From positions 4,216,001 through 4,280,000 of the forward strand of contig NZ_CP009279.1 in the NCBI RefSeq assembly GCF_000758545.1: a stretch of DNA of 64,000 nucleotides, given 5' to 3'. Made by a program: the position numbers and the translations under genes. The notes below the pieces were generated by a model. That model saw only the letters and a list, made by a program, of their open reading frames with translations, was not told where the DNA came from and did no database searches. This DNA comes from Paenibacillus sp. FSL H7-0737. GTDB taxonomy: Bacteria > Bacillota > Bacilli > Paenibacillales > Paenibacillaceae. Shown here piece by piece: positions 40,119-49,304 of this stretch. The stretch's first letter is position 1, and every line of letters starts with the position of its first letter.

Positions 40119-41279
40119 TTAAGCTTTGACTTGTAGCTTCACCAGCGCTTGTTCTGCCAATAAAGCGAAGTACTTCGCAGCGGGTAAGATCGCAGCTTCA
40201 TCCACATCGAACCGAGGGTGATGTAAAGCATAGGCTGGACCTGATCCTATATTTACAAAAGCACCTGGTATCTGTTGTAAATAAAAAGAGAAATCTTCTC
40301 CTCCCATTTGCGGAGGGATATCATGTACTATATATCCGGCATCTGAAGCGACCTCTTTGGTAAAGTCAGCCCATTCGCCATGATTAATCGTTGCTGGTGG
40401 TCCTGGATACCAATGTAGTTTAGCCTCTGCCCCAGCAGCTGCAGCAATCCCTTCAATAATTCGAGTCATTTGGACTGGAATTTGGTGACGGTTCTCTTCA
40501 TTGTAAGTTCGCACCGTACCTTCTAATTCCACTTTTTCCGGCAGGACATTCCATGTGAAGCCCCCATTAATTCTGGTGACACTTAACACCACCGGTTCTG
40601 TAGTACTGTTTTGGCGGCTTACGATGGTTTGTAGCGAGGTAATGATCTGAGCCGCAGTGACAATGGAATCCACACCTTTTTCAGGATAAGCAGCATGAGC
40701 GCCGACACCTTTAATCGTAATTTCAAACCGATCAACACCTGCTGTTAAAGCTTCTGTTCTTGTTCCAAAAGCTCCTGTAGGCAGGTCTGGAGAATTATGT
40801 AAACCGAATATAGCGTCAACACCCTTGAGTCCTCCTGATGCTAAGACACTCTCCGCTCCATGCCCTGTTTCTTCTGCTGGTTGGAACAATACTCTAACCT
40901 TGCCAGGCAATTCACTTTCACGTGCCTTTAACAATAAGGCAGCTCCTAGAATCGTAGCCGTGTGAAAATCGTGCCCACAAGCATGCATTTTTCCAGGAAT
41001 CTCAGAAGCAAAAGGTAATCCAGTCTGTTCCTCTATCGGAAGTGCATCAATATCACAGCGAATAGCTACAACAGGTCCATTACCTTGTCCGATCTCTGCG
41101 ATAAGTCCGGTTTGTAAAGGAAGGTCTAGAATATGAATATTGGCATGGGTCAGCCATTCCCGTAATTTCTCTGTGGTCTTAAATTCTTCATAAGCTAATT
41201 CAGGCTCTCTATGTAGGTTTCTACGAACATCAATTAATTGATTCGCTAATGCTTGATCAACCTCATTAAGTATATTCAT
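40119..41279 (-). CDS. M20-family amidohydrolase (N-acyl amino acid deacylase type)
   Basis: 386 residues. Zinc-site segments: RRNLHREPELAYEE, GPVVAIRCDIDALPIEEQTG, MHACGHDFHTATILGAA, FQPAEETGHGAESVLAS, MGGEDFSFYLQQIPGAFVNI. Strongly of the YxeP/HipO/aminoacylase-I class. In Bacillus such enzymes release N-acetyl or other acyl groups from sulfur amino acids. It precedes metN in the operon, so it likely processes the imported substrate. Confidence 0.92.
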   Translation of the reverse strand: MNILNEVDQALANQLIDVRRNLHREPELAYEEFKTTEKLREWLTHANIHILDLPLQTGLIAEIGQGNGPVVAIRCDIDALPIEEQTGLPFASEIPGKMHACGHDFHTATILGAALLLKARESELPGKVRVLFQPAEETGHGAESVLASGGLKGVDAIFGLHNSPDLPTGAFGTRTEALTAGVDRFEITIKGVGAHAAYPEKGVDSIVTAAQIITSLQTIVSRQNSTTEPVVLSVTRINGGFTWNVLPEKVELEGTVRTYNEENRHQIPVQMTRIIEGIAAAAGAEAKLHWYPGPPATINHGEWADFTKEVASDAGYIVHDIPPQMGGEDFSFYLQQIPGAFVNIGSGPAYALHHPRFDVDEAAILPAAKYFALLAEQALVKLQVKA

Positions 41280-41299
41280 AGTAAAGTGCTCCCCTTTCT

Positions 41300-41971
41300 T
41301 TATGCTTCCAACTTTTCTTCAATACCTTTAATCCGGTCAAGTGCAGTAGCTAGACTGCTTAAAATATGATCTCGCATTGCTTTTTCAGCGCCATCTTCAT
41401 TGTGGTCAGCGATCATTTGCAAGATAAGATCATGTTCTTCATCCGCCTGTGTATTCCAATCTCCATGCATGGAGACGAATCTACAATAGCGAAGGGAATG
41501 ATCTCTTAATTGATTCAGAACTTTCTCGAATGTTTTTAGTTCGCTGATTTCTGATAAATAATCATGGAACTCAAATCCATAGGTTACAAAATTCTGATTG
41601 TCGCCAAGTTGGAAGGAGTGTTTCATTTTTGTAATCATCGTCGTTAAATTAACAATATCGTTCTCTGTAGCATGCTTAGCTGCATTTCTTGCGATATAGC
41701 CTTCAAGCATGCTGCGAATTTGGAATATTTCTTCAACCTCTTTGAGTGTCACAGAAGCCACCCGAAGTCTTCCATTTGGCTGTCGAATGAGAAAATCCTC
41801 GTTCTCCAATCTCTGTATCGCCTCTCTTAGTGGAGTACGACTAACCCCTAGTAACGCTGCCAAATTTTCTTCATGTACAGGCTGATTCGGCTCTAATTCA
41901 CTATCAATAATTTTTTGTTTTAATGCATCATAGGTATTATCCTTTGACAACCTCCGTGATCGTATCGCCAT
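41300..41971 (-). CDS. GntR-family regulator (FadR subfamily)
   Basis: 223 residues from the ATG at 41971, with GAGGAG upstream. GntR helix-turn-helix LAALLGVSRTPLREAIQRLE, then a FadR/FCD ligand domain (IRSMLEGYIARNAAKHATEN, AEKAMRDHILSSLATALDRI). First gene of the M20-metNI-UROD-metQ-proC-VOC operon, whose promoter region holds a perfect GTATAC palindrome, suggesting autoregulation. Confidence 0.9.
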   Translation of the reverse strand: MAIRSRRLSKDNTYDALKQKIIDSELEPNQPVHEENLAALLGVSRTPLREAIQRLENEDFLIRQPNGRLRVASVTLKEVEEIFQIRSMLEGYIARNAAKHATENDIVNLTTMITKMKHSFQLGDNQNFVTYGFEFHDYLSEISELKTFEKVLNQLRDHSLRYCRFVSMHGDWNTQADEEHDLILQMIADHNEDGAEKAMRDHILSSLATALDRIKGIEEKLEA

Positions 41972-42030
41972 ATTTATGTAGCTCCTCATCGATAATCTGT
42001 CGGGCAAGAGCCTCAACAATATATTTGTAT

Positions 42031-42044
42031 AATTGTATACAATT
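42031..42044. promoter_or_regulatory. GntR-type operator candidate
   Basis: Perfect palindrome AATTGTATACAATT (core GTATAC), 60 bases before the GntR start; fits the GT-N-AC consensus of the FadR subfamily. Confidence 0.5.
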
Positions 42045-42146
42045 ATTAGTTTTGAATTGATTCGTTCAATCTTTTTTTATACTATATTCCAATTAATCCA
42101 CCTAGTCAAGTAGGATTTAGAGGAATAATGTATTTATCTTCAATAT

Positions 42147-42188
42147 CAAAAAAAGCTCTACAACCACAAGGGTCGTAGAGCTTTTTTT
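42147..42188 (-). terminator. Terminator of the NSS transporter gene
   Basis: AAAAAAAGCTCTACAACC / GGTCGTAGAGCTTTTTTT. Confidence 0.9.
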
Positions 42189-42214
42189 GATGATTTTTTA
42201 GAAATTGAATTAAA

Positions 42215-43567
42215 TTAAAATTTAATAATCCCTGAAGTATGAAGCAACACCAAGAACACCAGAATCGGCGCAACATACCGGAGCATAAACAACCAAACGC
42301 GGAACCAACCTGCCTTAAGCCCAGCCGCTTCTGCTGCCCCTTTCCAGAAATAACCGGCAAAGATGGTAACCAACAAACCGCCTAGTGGCAACATAATGTT
42401 AGAAGTTACAAAATCCACCCAATCGAACAACGCTTTGCCGCCAAACGATAGCTCAGGGACCATTCCCAGTGACATCGCCGAAGGAATACTGAGGAGGAAA
42501 CATACTAATGACAAAATCCAAACTGAACGTTTCCGGCTCCAATTCCAGCGCTCCATCGCGAAAGATACAGGCACCTCAAGCAGAGATACGGCAGAAGTTA
42601 AAGCGGCAATCGCCAGCAAGATAAAGAACAAACCACCAAAGAATGCACCAAATGGCATTGCTGAGAAAGCTGCTGGCAAAGCAATGAAAATTAGCGAAGG
42701 ACCTTGATCAGGAGCAATGCCAAATGAGAATGTCGTCGGAAAAATAATCAATCCTGCGATAAACGCATATAACAAATCTCCTGCCCCGACTGCGAGTGCA
42801 GCAGTTCCTAGCGATTGTTTTTTATCCACATAAGAGCCGTAAGTCAGGAGAATTCCCATCCCAAGCGACAATGAAAAGAAAGCATGTCCCAAAGCGACTA
42901 GCGCAGATTCCGCCGTCAGCACCGAAAAGTCTGGTTTTAGGAAAAAGGCTACTCCTTCGTTTGCACCTGGTAAGGTAACCGCACGAATCATCAATACAAT
43001 TAGGAGAACAACCAGACCAGGAATCAATACCTTATTAAATTTCTCAATCCCGCCTGATACTCCAAGAATAACAACACCCGCCGTTATAAGGATTGCTATC
43101 CCCTGCCAAACAATTGGCATAGGTCCAGATATAAAGGAGCTGAATTCACCTGCATAATTACTGGAACTGAACAATTGTCCATTGAAGGCAATCATTGCGT
43201 AGTTCAACGTCCATCCTGCAACAATAATATAAAAGGAAAGAATTAAAAATGGTGCAAGGACTTGCAGAAATCCGACTGCCATCCAGTTCTTCCCGCCTCC
43301 GGCTCGTACAAATGCAGTAGCCGCGCTTCCACGTCCGCTACGACCGATGGCCAACTCTGCCAACAATACGGGTAAACCGATCAACACTAAACATACAATG
43401 AAAAGAAGGAAGAAAGCCGCTCCCCCATTTTCCCCAGTGATATACGGAAATTTCCACATATTCCCCAGTCCTACTGAGCTCCCAATCGCTGCGAAAATAA
43501 AGCCGGCGGAAGAGAAACGCTCCTTCTTCTCTGAGAGAAGATTTTTTTCACCTTTAAATTGATTCAT
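42215..43567 (-). CDS. Neurotransmitter:sodium symporter family protein (SNF)
   Basis: 450 residues, about eleven helices. The conserved TM1 region reads FIFAAIGSSVGLGNMWKFPY, followed by ITGENGGAAFFLLFIVC, the LeuT/SNF signature. Substrates in bacteria are mostly amino acids such as leucine, tyrosine or tryptophan; the one here is unknown. It stands alone with its own terminator, directly upstream of the GntR operon on the same strand. Confidence 0.93.
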   Translation of the reverse strand: MNQFKGEKNLLSEKKERFSSAGFIFAAIGSSVGLGNMWKFPYITGENGGAAFFLLFIVCLVLIGLPVLLAELAIGRSGRGSAATAFVRAGGGKNWMAVGFLQVLAPFLILSFYIIVAGWTLNYAMIAFNGQLFSSSNYAGEFSSFISGPMPIVWQGIAILITAGVVILGVSGGIEKFNKVLIPGLVVLLIVLMIRAVTLPGANEGVAFFLKPDFSVLTAESALVALGHAFFSLSLGMGILLTYGSYVDKKQSLGTAALAVGAGDLLYAFIAGLIIFPTTFSFGIAPDQGPSLIFIALPAAFSAMPFGAFFGGLFFILLAIAALTSAVSLLEVPVSFAMERWNWSRKRSVWILSLVCFLLSIPSAMSLGMVPELSFGGKALFDWVDFVTSNIMLPLGGLLVTIFAGYFWKGAAEAAGLKAGWFRVWLFMLRYVAPILVFLVLLHTSGIIKF

Positions 43568-43702
43568 TCTTATGCCCCGTTTTCTTTTTTTTCTTTTTTA
43601 GACCTCATTATAGCCTATGTTAGCTTGATCGTCATATGAAAATTTTCTGAATATTTTTATTGTTTTCAATAATTATCCAGTTTAGCCATGAAATCCGTCT
43701 AA

Positions 43703-43754
43703 ATAAAAAAAGAGCTACATGTTCTAGTCTTGGACTAGAACCGTAGCTCCTTCT
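43703..43754 (-). terminator. Terminator of the sugar importer permease genes
   Basis: GAGCTAC..GTTCTAGTC / GACTAGAAC.GTAGCTC, followed by T-rich tracts on the minus strand. Confidence 0.8.
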
Positions 43755-43778
43755 TCAAACTCTTTTTCTAAAAAGAGA

Positions 43779-44651
43779 TTATTCTTTTACAGCACCTACC
43801 ACAATCCCAGTTACAAAGAAACGTTGCAGGAAAGGATAAACCAATAGAATTGGCAAAGCACTTATAAAAATCTGCGAGGCCCGGATGGTTCGTTGTGATA
43901 AATTAGCAACGGCTGCCGGATCAAGCTTAGACATATCTGCCTGAACGATAATCGTCTGCATAAACGTCGCTAGCGGAAGCTTGTCTGCATCTCTGATATA
44001 AATAATACCGTCAAAATAAGCGTTCCAGTGTCCTACCATAAGGAATAGAGAGACGGTTGCAATAACAGGTAAGGAGACCGGTAAATATATTTTCACAAAG
44101 GTCTGAAAGTGTCCTGCCCCATCAATAAAAGCTGCTTCCTCAAGATCTTTAGGTACGGTACGGAAGAAATTCAGAAGCAAAATGATGTTAAATACAGCAA
44201 CTAATCCAGGAAGAATAAGTGCCATCAATGAATTCATAAGACCAAGCTTCAGAATTAGAATGTAACCCGGTATCAGACCACCGCTGAACAGCATGGTGAC
44301 AACAAAATACCAAAGATAAACGTTTCTTGCACGAAAGACTCTTGTTTCCTTAGACAGCGCATAAGCTGCAACCGTATTTACTACCAGCGCTAGTCCTGTT
44401 CCGAGTACTGTCCGTTCCACAGACACCCACAAGGAGTTAAGGAAATTGACATTATTAAACGTCTTTGCATAGGCTTCAAAGGTAAAGCCAATCGGCCAGA
44501 ATGTGACTAATCCAGCATTAGCAGGTGCGGATGCACTAAGAGATACCATGAGTAAGTGGTACAAAGGTAGCAGGCAGAGCACGGAAAGGATAGTCAAGCA
44601 CACATTATTGATAATACTGAATATTCGATATGGAATTGTTTTATGGTACAT
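43779..44651 (-). CDS. Carbohydrate ABC permease (LplC/YtcP type)
   Basis: 290 residues, about six helices. The EAA loop reads EEAAFIDGAGHFQTFVKIYL followed by PVSLPV, and SALPILLVYPFLQRFFVTGI and VVGAVKE at the C-terminus are typical of LplC-like permeases. Together with the LplB-type permease upstream it makes the pore of an importer for a complex sugar. Ends at a bidirectional terminator. Confidence 0.92.
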   Translation of the reverse strand: MYHKTIPYRIFSIINNVCLTILSVLCLLPLYHLLMVSLSASAPANAGLVTFWPIGFTFEAYAKTFNNVNFLNSLWVSVERTVLGTGLALVVNTVAAYALSKETRVFRARNVYLWYFVVTMLFSGGLIPGYILILKLGLMNSLMALILPGLVAVFNIILLLNFFRTVPKDLEEAAFIDGAGHFQTFVKIYLPVSLPVIATVSLFLMVGHWNAYFDGIIYIRDADKLPLATFMQTIIVQADMSKLDPAAVANLSQRTIRASQIFISALPILLVYPFLQRFFVTGIVVGAVKE

Positions 44652-44666
44652 CAGTTGTCATCCTTT

Positions 44667-45629
44667 CTAGAAAATTCTGTACCCTGCAAATCTATAAGCA
44701 AGTCGGTAAGAGACTACAATTAAGACTAAGCTAATTAACGATTTGAATAGATTAACTGCGGTTGCGAAACTGAACTGTCCGCTTAGTAGACCTTCTCTAT
44801 ACACGAAAGTATCAATGATATCTCCCTGCTGATAGATCAATGGACTGTACAAGTTAAAGATCTGGTCAAAGTTTGCGTTGAGCACATTACCCAGTGCCAA
44901 GGTGGCGATTACGATAGCGATTGGGATTAACGCAGGAATTGTGATATACATCGTTTGTTTCCAACGCCCCGCCCCATCCACTTCAGCAGCTTCATAAAGT
45001 GATGGATTGATACCCGAAAGTGCCGCTAAAAAGATAATCGTATTGAAACCAAACTCTTTCCAAACATCACTAGCAATGATAGTGAACCTGAACCAGTTGC
45101 CGTCTCCTAGGAAGAAAATCGGCTTGATGCCGAATACAGATGTGAGGAATTGATTGACAATACCTGTCTGAGCAAGGATATCAATGAGAATCCCTGAAAG
45201 TGTAACCCAAGACAGAAAGTGCGGAAGATAAACGAGTGTTTGAATAGTTCTTTTAAGGCCCATTCTTCTTACCTCATTAAGCAATAAGGCGAAGATAAAC
45301 GGAATAATCAAGTTCAAAACAATTTTAGAGCAAGCAAAAAATAACGTATTCCACGTAATGGACAGGAAATAATCATTCTCCCACATGTACCTGAAATGCT
45401 TAAGTCCGACCCACTCGGAATCAAAAAAACCTAGTGCAGGTTTATAGTCTTGAAATGCCATAAGAATTCCGGACATCGGAATATAAGAAAAAATAAAAAC
45501 CATGATTGCCGCTGGCAACACCATAAAATGGAGAATCCATGGTTGATTAAAGCCTTTTTTTCTTTTTTTACTCGGCTGACTTTCTAGGCTCGCCTGTGGT
45601 ATCGAGTTAACCTCCATATTAGCCTCCAT
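44667..45629 (-). CDS. Carbohydrate ABC permease (LplB/YtcQ type)
   Basis: 320 residues. After a charged N-terminus come six helices with WILHFMVLPAAIMVFIFSYI and the EAA loop YEAAEVDGAGRWKQTMYITI. AGGAG lies seven bases before the ATG. It is the first gene of this two-permease transcript, divergent from the histidine kinase gene. No ATPase is encoded here, as usual for MsmX-using systems. Confidence 0.92.
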   Translation of the reverse strand: MEANMEVNSIPQASLESQPSKKRKKGFNQPWILHFMVLPAAIMVFIFSYIPMSGILMAFQDYKPALGFFDSEWVGLKHFRYMWENDYFLSITWNTLFFACSKIVLNLIIPFIFALLLNEVRRMGLKRTIQTLVYLPHFLSWVTLSGILIDILAQTGIVNQFLTSVFGIKPIFFLGDGNWFRFTIIASDVWKEFGFNTIIFLAALSGINPSLYEAAEVDGAGRWKQTMYITIPALIPIAIVIATLALGNVLNANFDQIFNLYSPLIYQQGDIIDTFVYREGLLSGQFSFATAVNLFKSLISLVLIVVSYRLAYRFAGYRIF

Positions 45630-45772
45630 AGCTCTCTCCTGTTCCCAAAAAAAATATTTTGTGTGTGATGGGGATCTCTGCTATAAATAGTATCAGGCGT
45701 TTCTCAGGTTTGACTATATAACATTGTTAGGCTTGATAGGGTTTTATTAGGACAACATCTGGAGGGGCATTT

Positions 45773-47584
45773 ATGAATTTATGGAAGCGCTTTACAATAC
45801 TTAGAGGAAACTTACAATCTCGATTTAGTCTGTTTGCCAAAATAAACAGCTTGATCATACTCCTATTCATTCCCATCATTATCATGTATACCTTTTCAAA
45901 TAACGTCACCTTCGAGGTTGTTGGCAAAGAGTTGCAGACGTCCAATACGAAACAACTCACTTTTTTATCCAATCAGATCGATTCTCGAATTAATCAGATG
46001 ATGGACTTCACCCTTATTCTCTCAAGAGATCCCAACGTCAGGGCATTCAATGGACTAAATGTATGGGAAGATCGATATGATCAGATGCAGACCAGATATA
46101 TTCTCCAGGAAAAGATGGTGCTTCAAGCTGGGGTTACAGATATTTGGCCGACCAGATACGCCGTTCATTCACAGCAGAATAAAGATGTCATCGCCAATTA
46201 CGACAGACCCATCGGGTATGATGAGGATTATTTAAAAGCAAATATGAGCGGAAGATGGACGTATGGTGATCATGGTGTGGAATCTCAAGGCGATTTAAAA
46301 TCCTTTTACTGGTTCTTAACGGATTCCTTAGCTCAGCCGGGGACATTAACAGGAAGTAGCCTAGTCATTGAAGCCAGCTTCAGTTATACGAACATTCAGA
46401 ACATGCTCGATTCGTACAAAGCAGGTGGGCAAGGCGATCCGTTCTTCTATCACAAAGGGGAGAAACCGATCCTCAACCGTAGCGCGGACAAGCAGCTATC
46501 CGACGAACTAGTTAATTACCTGGATAATCACTCTCCGGAGAATACAACTCAGGATGTAGTGAAGCTAAATGGGAAGAACTATTTGGTCAGTTCTGTGAAA
46601 TCAGCCTCTTTGGATTGGCATCTAGTAGATGTTGTCCCCCTTTATCAAATTCTCAAACCGATTTCTCTTAGTCGAGATTTATTCTATATCACAATGATTC
46701 TGCTGTTTGTTGTGGGAGTATCCTCTTCCATTCTGCTGTATAGAAACGTTCAATATCCGATTAAAAAACTAGTCAGTGGTTTACAGCGCGTACAGCAAGG
46801 AGATTACTCCGTACGGCTTCATAGCAATGAGCAAAATGAGTTTTCGTTTCTGTTCCGTCGTTTTAACGATATGTCCCATCAAATTCAAGACCTGATAGAA
46901 AATGTATTTAATGAAAAGATCCGTGCTAGAGAAGCTACCCTCAAGCAGCTTCAAGCGCAAATTAATCCACATTTTCTCTATAACTGTCTTGGTTATATTA
47001 TCAATATGGCCCAGATGAAAGATGAGGACGCAGTCGTCTCAATGGCTTATAATCTAAGTGCTTACTATCGTTATACCACCCGGATGGAACGGGAGACGGC
47101 TTCTTTGGAGGAAGAAATCAAGCTCTTAGTCAACTATTTAGATATCCAGAAACTGCGTAATGGCAGAATTGATTATCATATTGATATTCCTGAGGATATG
47201 CTTAGCCAATCTGTACCTCGCCTAATGCTTCAACCTATGGTGGAGAATTCTGTGATTCATGGAGTAGCGAAGTCCTATTCATCAGGTGAGATCAAGATTA
47301 GTGGTGAGAAGTCAAACGGTTTCTGTAGAATTTATATCGATGACGATGGTCCTGGCTTGAATCCCGATCAGCTAGAAGCATTAAACCGTAAAATGCAGGA
47401 GCCTTTGCAGGAGGAAATGGGTTGTGGTCTTTGGAATACAAATCAGCGGATCATTCACCTGTTCGGCAATCATTCAAGTCTTACCTTCAAGCCATCCCCT
47501 CTCGGTGGATTCCGAACAGAAATTATCTGGGAAATCCCAACTGAGGATGATAGTTATAAATTAAAGGAACATCAAGGAGACTAA
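45773..47584 (+). CDS. Sensor histidine kinase (YesM type)
   Basis: 603 residues. TM1 near 25-45, an extracellular domain of about 240 residues, TM2 near 302-322 (LFYITMILLFVVGVSSSILL), HAMP, then the His_kinase domain with QINPHFLYNCLGYI near residue 395 (phosphoacceptor His) and an HATPase (VENSVIHG, DDGPGL). GGAGGGG precedes the ATG. It pairs with the AraC-type response regulator that follows at once. Extracellular ligand, probably a plant or host sugar, is unknown. Confidence 0.94.
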   Translation: MNLWKRFTILRGNLQSRFSLFAKINSLIILLFIPIIIMYTFSNNVTFEVVGKELQTSNTKQLTFLSNQIDSRINQMMDFTLILSRDPNVRAFNGLNVWEDRYDQMQTRYILQEKMVLQAGVTDIWPTRYAVHSQQNKDVIANYDRPIGYDEDYLKANMSGRWTYGDHGVESQGDLKSFYWFLTDSLAQPGTLTGSSLVIEASFSYTNIQNMLDSYKAGGQGDPFFYHKGEKPILNRSADKQLSDELVNYLDNHSPENTTQDVVKLNGKNYLVSSVKSASLDWHLVDVVPLYQILKPISLSRDLFYITMILLFVVGVSSSILLYRNVQYPIKKLVSGLQRVQQGDYSVRLHSNEQNEFSFLFRRFNDMSHQIQDLIENVFNEKIRAREATLKQLQAQINPHFLYNCLGYIINMAQMKDEDAVVSMAYNLSAYYRYTTRMERETASLEEEIKLLVNYLDIQKLRNGRIDYHIDIPEDMLSQSVPRLMLQPMVENSVIHGVAKSYSSGEIKISGEKSNGFCRIYIDDDGPGLNPDQLEALNRKMQEPLQEEMGCGLWNTNQRIIHLFGNHSSLTFKPSPLGGFRTEIIWEIPTEDDSYKLKEHQGD

Positions 47585-47588
47585 CAAC

Positions 47589-49199
47589 ATGCAGATGATC
47601 ATAGTAGACGACGAAGCACACTGGGTAGATAATCTTTCCATGACTAAACCCTGGCATACGCTAGGAATTGAACATGTGCATAAAGCTTATTCCGCACGTG
47701 AAGCGCTACAAATTATCGATACGCATCCCATTGATATAGTAATCTCAGATATTCAAATGCCAGAAATGACGGGAATCGAATTGATAGAGCGGATAAGAAA
47801 ACATAACAAAAAAATTAAATGTATTATTTTATCCGGCCATTCAGAATTCGATTATGCCAAAAAAGCACTTCAGAACAAGACCGTGGATTACTTGCTTAAA
47901 CCGCCGACTGATGACGAATTGCTCGGAGCAGTCAAAAATGCGATCAATCAATTGAATGCTGAATGGGAGCTTATAAGTTCTCTTAAACGAACCCAGTTTA
48001 CCCTCCGTGAGAACCTCCCTGTTTTACGGGGGCGATTGCTACTGGATGCCTTACAAGGTCATCGTTTTCAAGCCGGTGAATGGGAACGGAAGCTCGTGAG
48101 TTACGATCTGCCCTTTCAATCCGGAGAAGCCGCATTGATGCTGGTACGAATGGAAGAAGAATTCAGAGAATTTGATAATACCGATCAAACCTTGATTGAA
48201 TATGCGATTATTAATATGGCTGAAGAGATTATGGGAGAATTTATGGAAGTCTGGGGCGTTAAAGAGGAACATGGATATCTTGTGTTTCTGCTCCAGCTTA
48301 AAGAACAAGGAGCTGACCTTGGAAAAGAATCCATATTAGAGAAGCTTTCTTTACAACTTCAATATAAGGTCAAGCAATTTCTGAAAGGCTCACTATCCAT
48401 TGTAATCACGGAGTGGTTCAAGTTTCCTGAGCAGCTGTCGAATCGTTTTCATCAGGCCTCCTCCTCTTTCCGCCAAATTGTCGGAGATGAGCGAGAATTC
48501 ATTATGCGGGTCAGTGACTTGGAGCTTCCCTCAACACAAGGGCCTTTAGACGCTCTTTATACTCCACCCTCTTTGATTCATCTACTGGAGAGTGGACATT
48601 GGGATGCGGCCGAAGAGAAATTGCTTGCCGTCTGTGCCGAGCTGGATGAGAAATGGTCTGAATCCTGGGAGCATTGCATGGAAGCTGGCTTTTTAATTAC
48701 TGCTTCTTTCACGAATCTTGCACATCGCAATGGTCATACGCTAGCAAACTTAATGGGGACCGATATAGAAGCGTTACAAAGTGGGGATGCTTTTACCAGC
48801 ATTAGTAAACTAAGAAAATGGTCGCTAAGTGTTCTAGCCAATCTAAAAGAAGGCACATCCAACGAAATCAAAGACATACGTTCCGAGTATGTAAAGAAAA
48901 TTCAAGATTATACGGATAAGAACTTACATGATGATGTATCATTACGTGTTCTCGCTGACCATGTAAACCTCCATCCGACCCATTTATCAAAAATTTATAA
49001 GATTGAAACAGGTGAAGGCATTAGCGATTATATCTCGCGCTTGCGGATGGATCGTGCCTGTCATAAGCTGAAGACCACCAATAAAAAAGTCTATGAAATC
49101 AGCATGGAGATTGGATATATGGACCCTGCTTATTTTATCAAAGTATTCAAACGGCAGTTTGGGGTAACGCCGCAGGAATATAGAGATACTAACAAATAA
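47589..49199 (+). CDS. AraC-type response regulator (YesN type)
   Basis: 536 residues. Receiver with IVDDEAHWVDN and phosphoacceptor Asp in IVISDIQMPEMTGIELIERI, a long middle region of helices, and a C-terminal AraC double helix-turn-helix: LRVLADHVNLHPTHLSKIYK and ISRLRMDRACHKLKTTNKKV, ending GYMDPAYFIKVFKRQFGVTP. It is encoded four bases after the kinase. It likely activates the flanking permease and binding-protein genes. Confidence 0.94.
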   Translation: MQMIIVDDEAHWVDNLSMTKPWHTLGIEHVHKAYSAREALQIIDTHPIDIVISDIQMPEMTGIELIERIRKHNKKIKCIILSGHSEFDYAKKALQNKTVDYLLKPPTDDELLGAVKNAINQLNAEWELISSLKRTQFTLRENLPVLRGRLLLDALQGHRFQAGEWERKLVSYDLPFQSGEAALMLVRMEEEFREFDNTDQTLIEYAIINMAEEIMGEFMEVWGVKEEHGYLVFLLQLKEQGADLGKESILEKLSLQLQYKVKQFLKGSLSIVITEWFKFPEQLSNRFHQASSSFRQIVGDEREFIMRVSDLELPSTQGPLDALYTPPSLIHLLESGHWDAAEEKLLAVCAELDEKWSESWEHCMEAGFLITASFTNLAHRNGHTLANLMGTDIEALQSGDAFTSISKLRKWSLSVLANLKEGTSNEIKDIRSEYVKKIQDYTDKNLHDDVSLRVLADHVNLHPTHLSKIYKIETGEGISDYISRLRMDRACHKLKTTNKKVYEISMEIGYMDPAYFIKVFKRQFGVTPQEYRDTNK

Positions 49200-49304
49200 C
49201 ATGATAGAGTCCTATCGAAACTAAAAATCTCATATAGATGACATCCCCGACAAGTTGTTAAAGTTACACTTGTAAAGATCATACACAGTAGGGGGAATTG
49301 AAGA

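Noticed and set aside
41972..42214. SAM riboswitch or T-box before the methionine-type operon
   Set aside because: No kink-turn, T-box sequence or terminator pair is visible; the GntR palindrome is the only clear signal.
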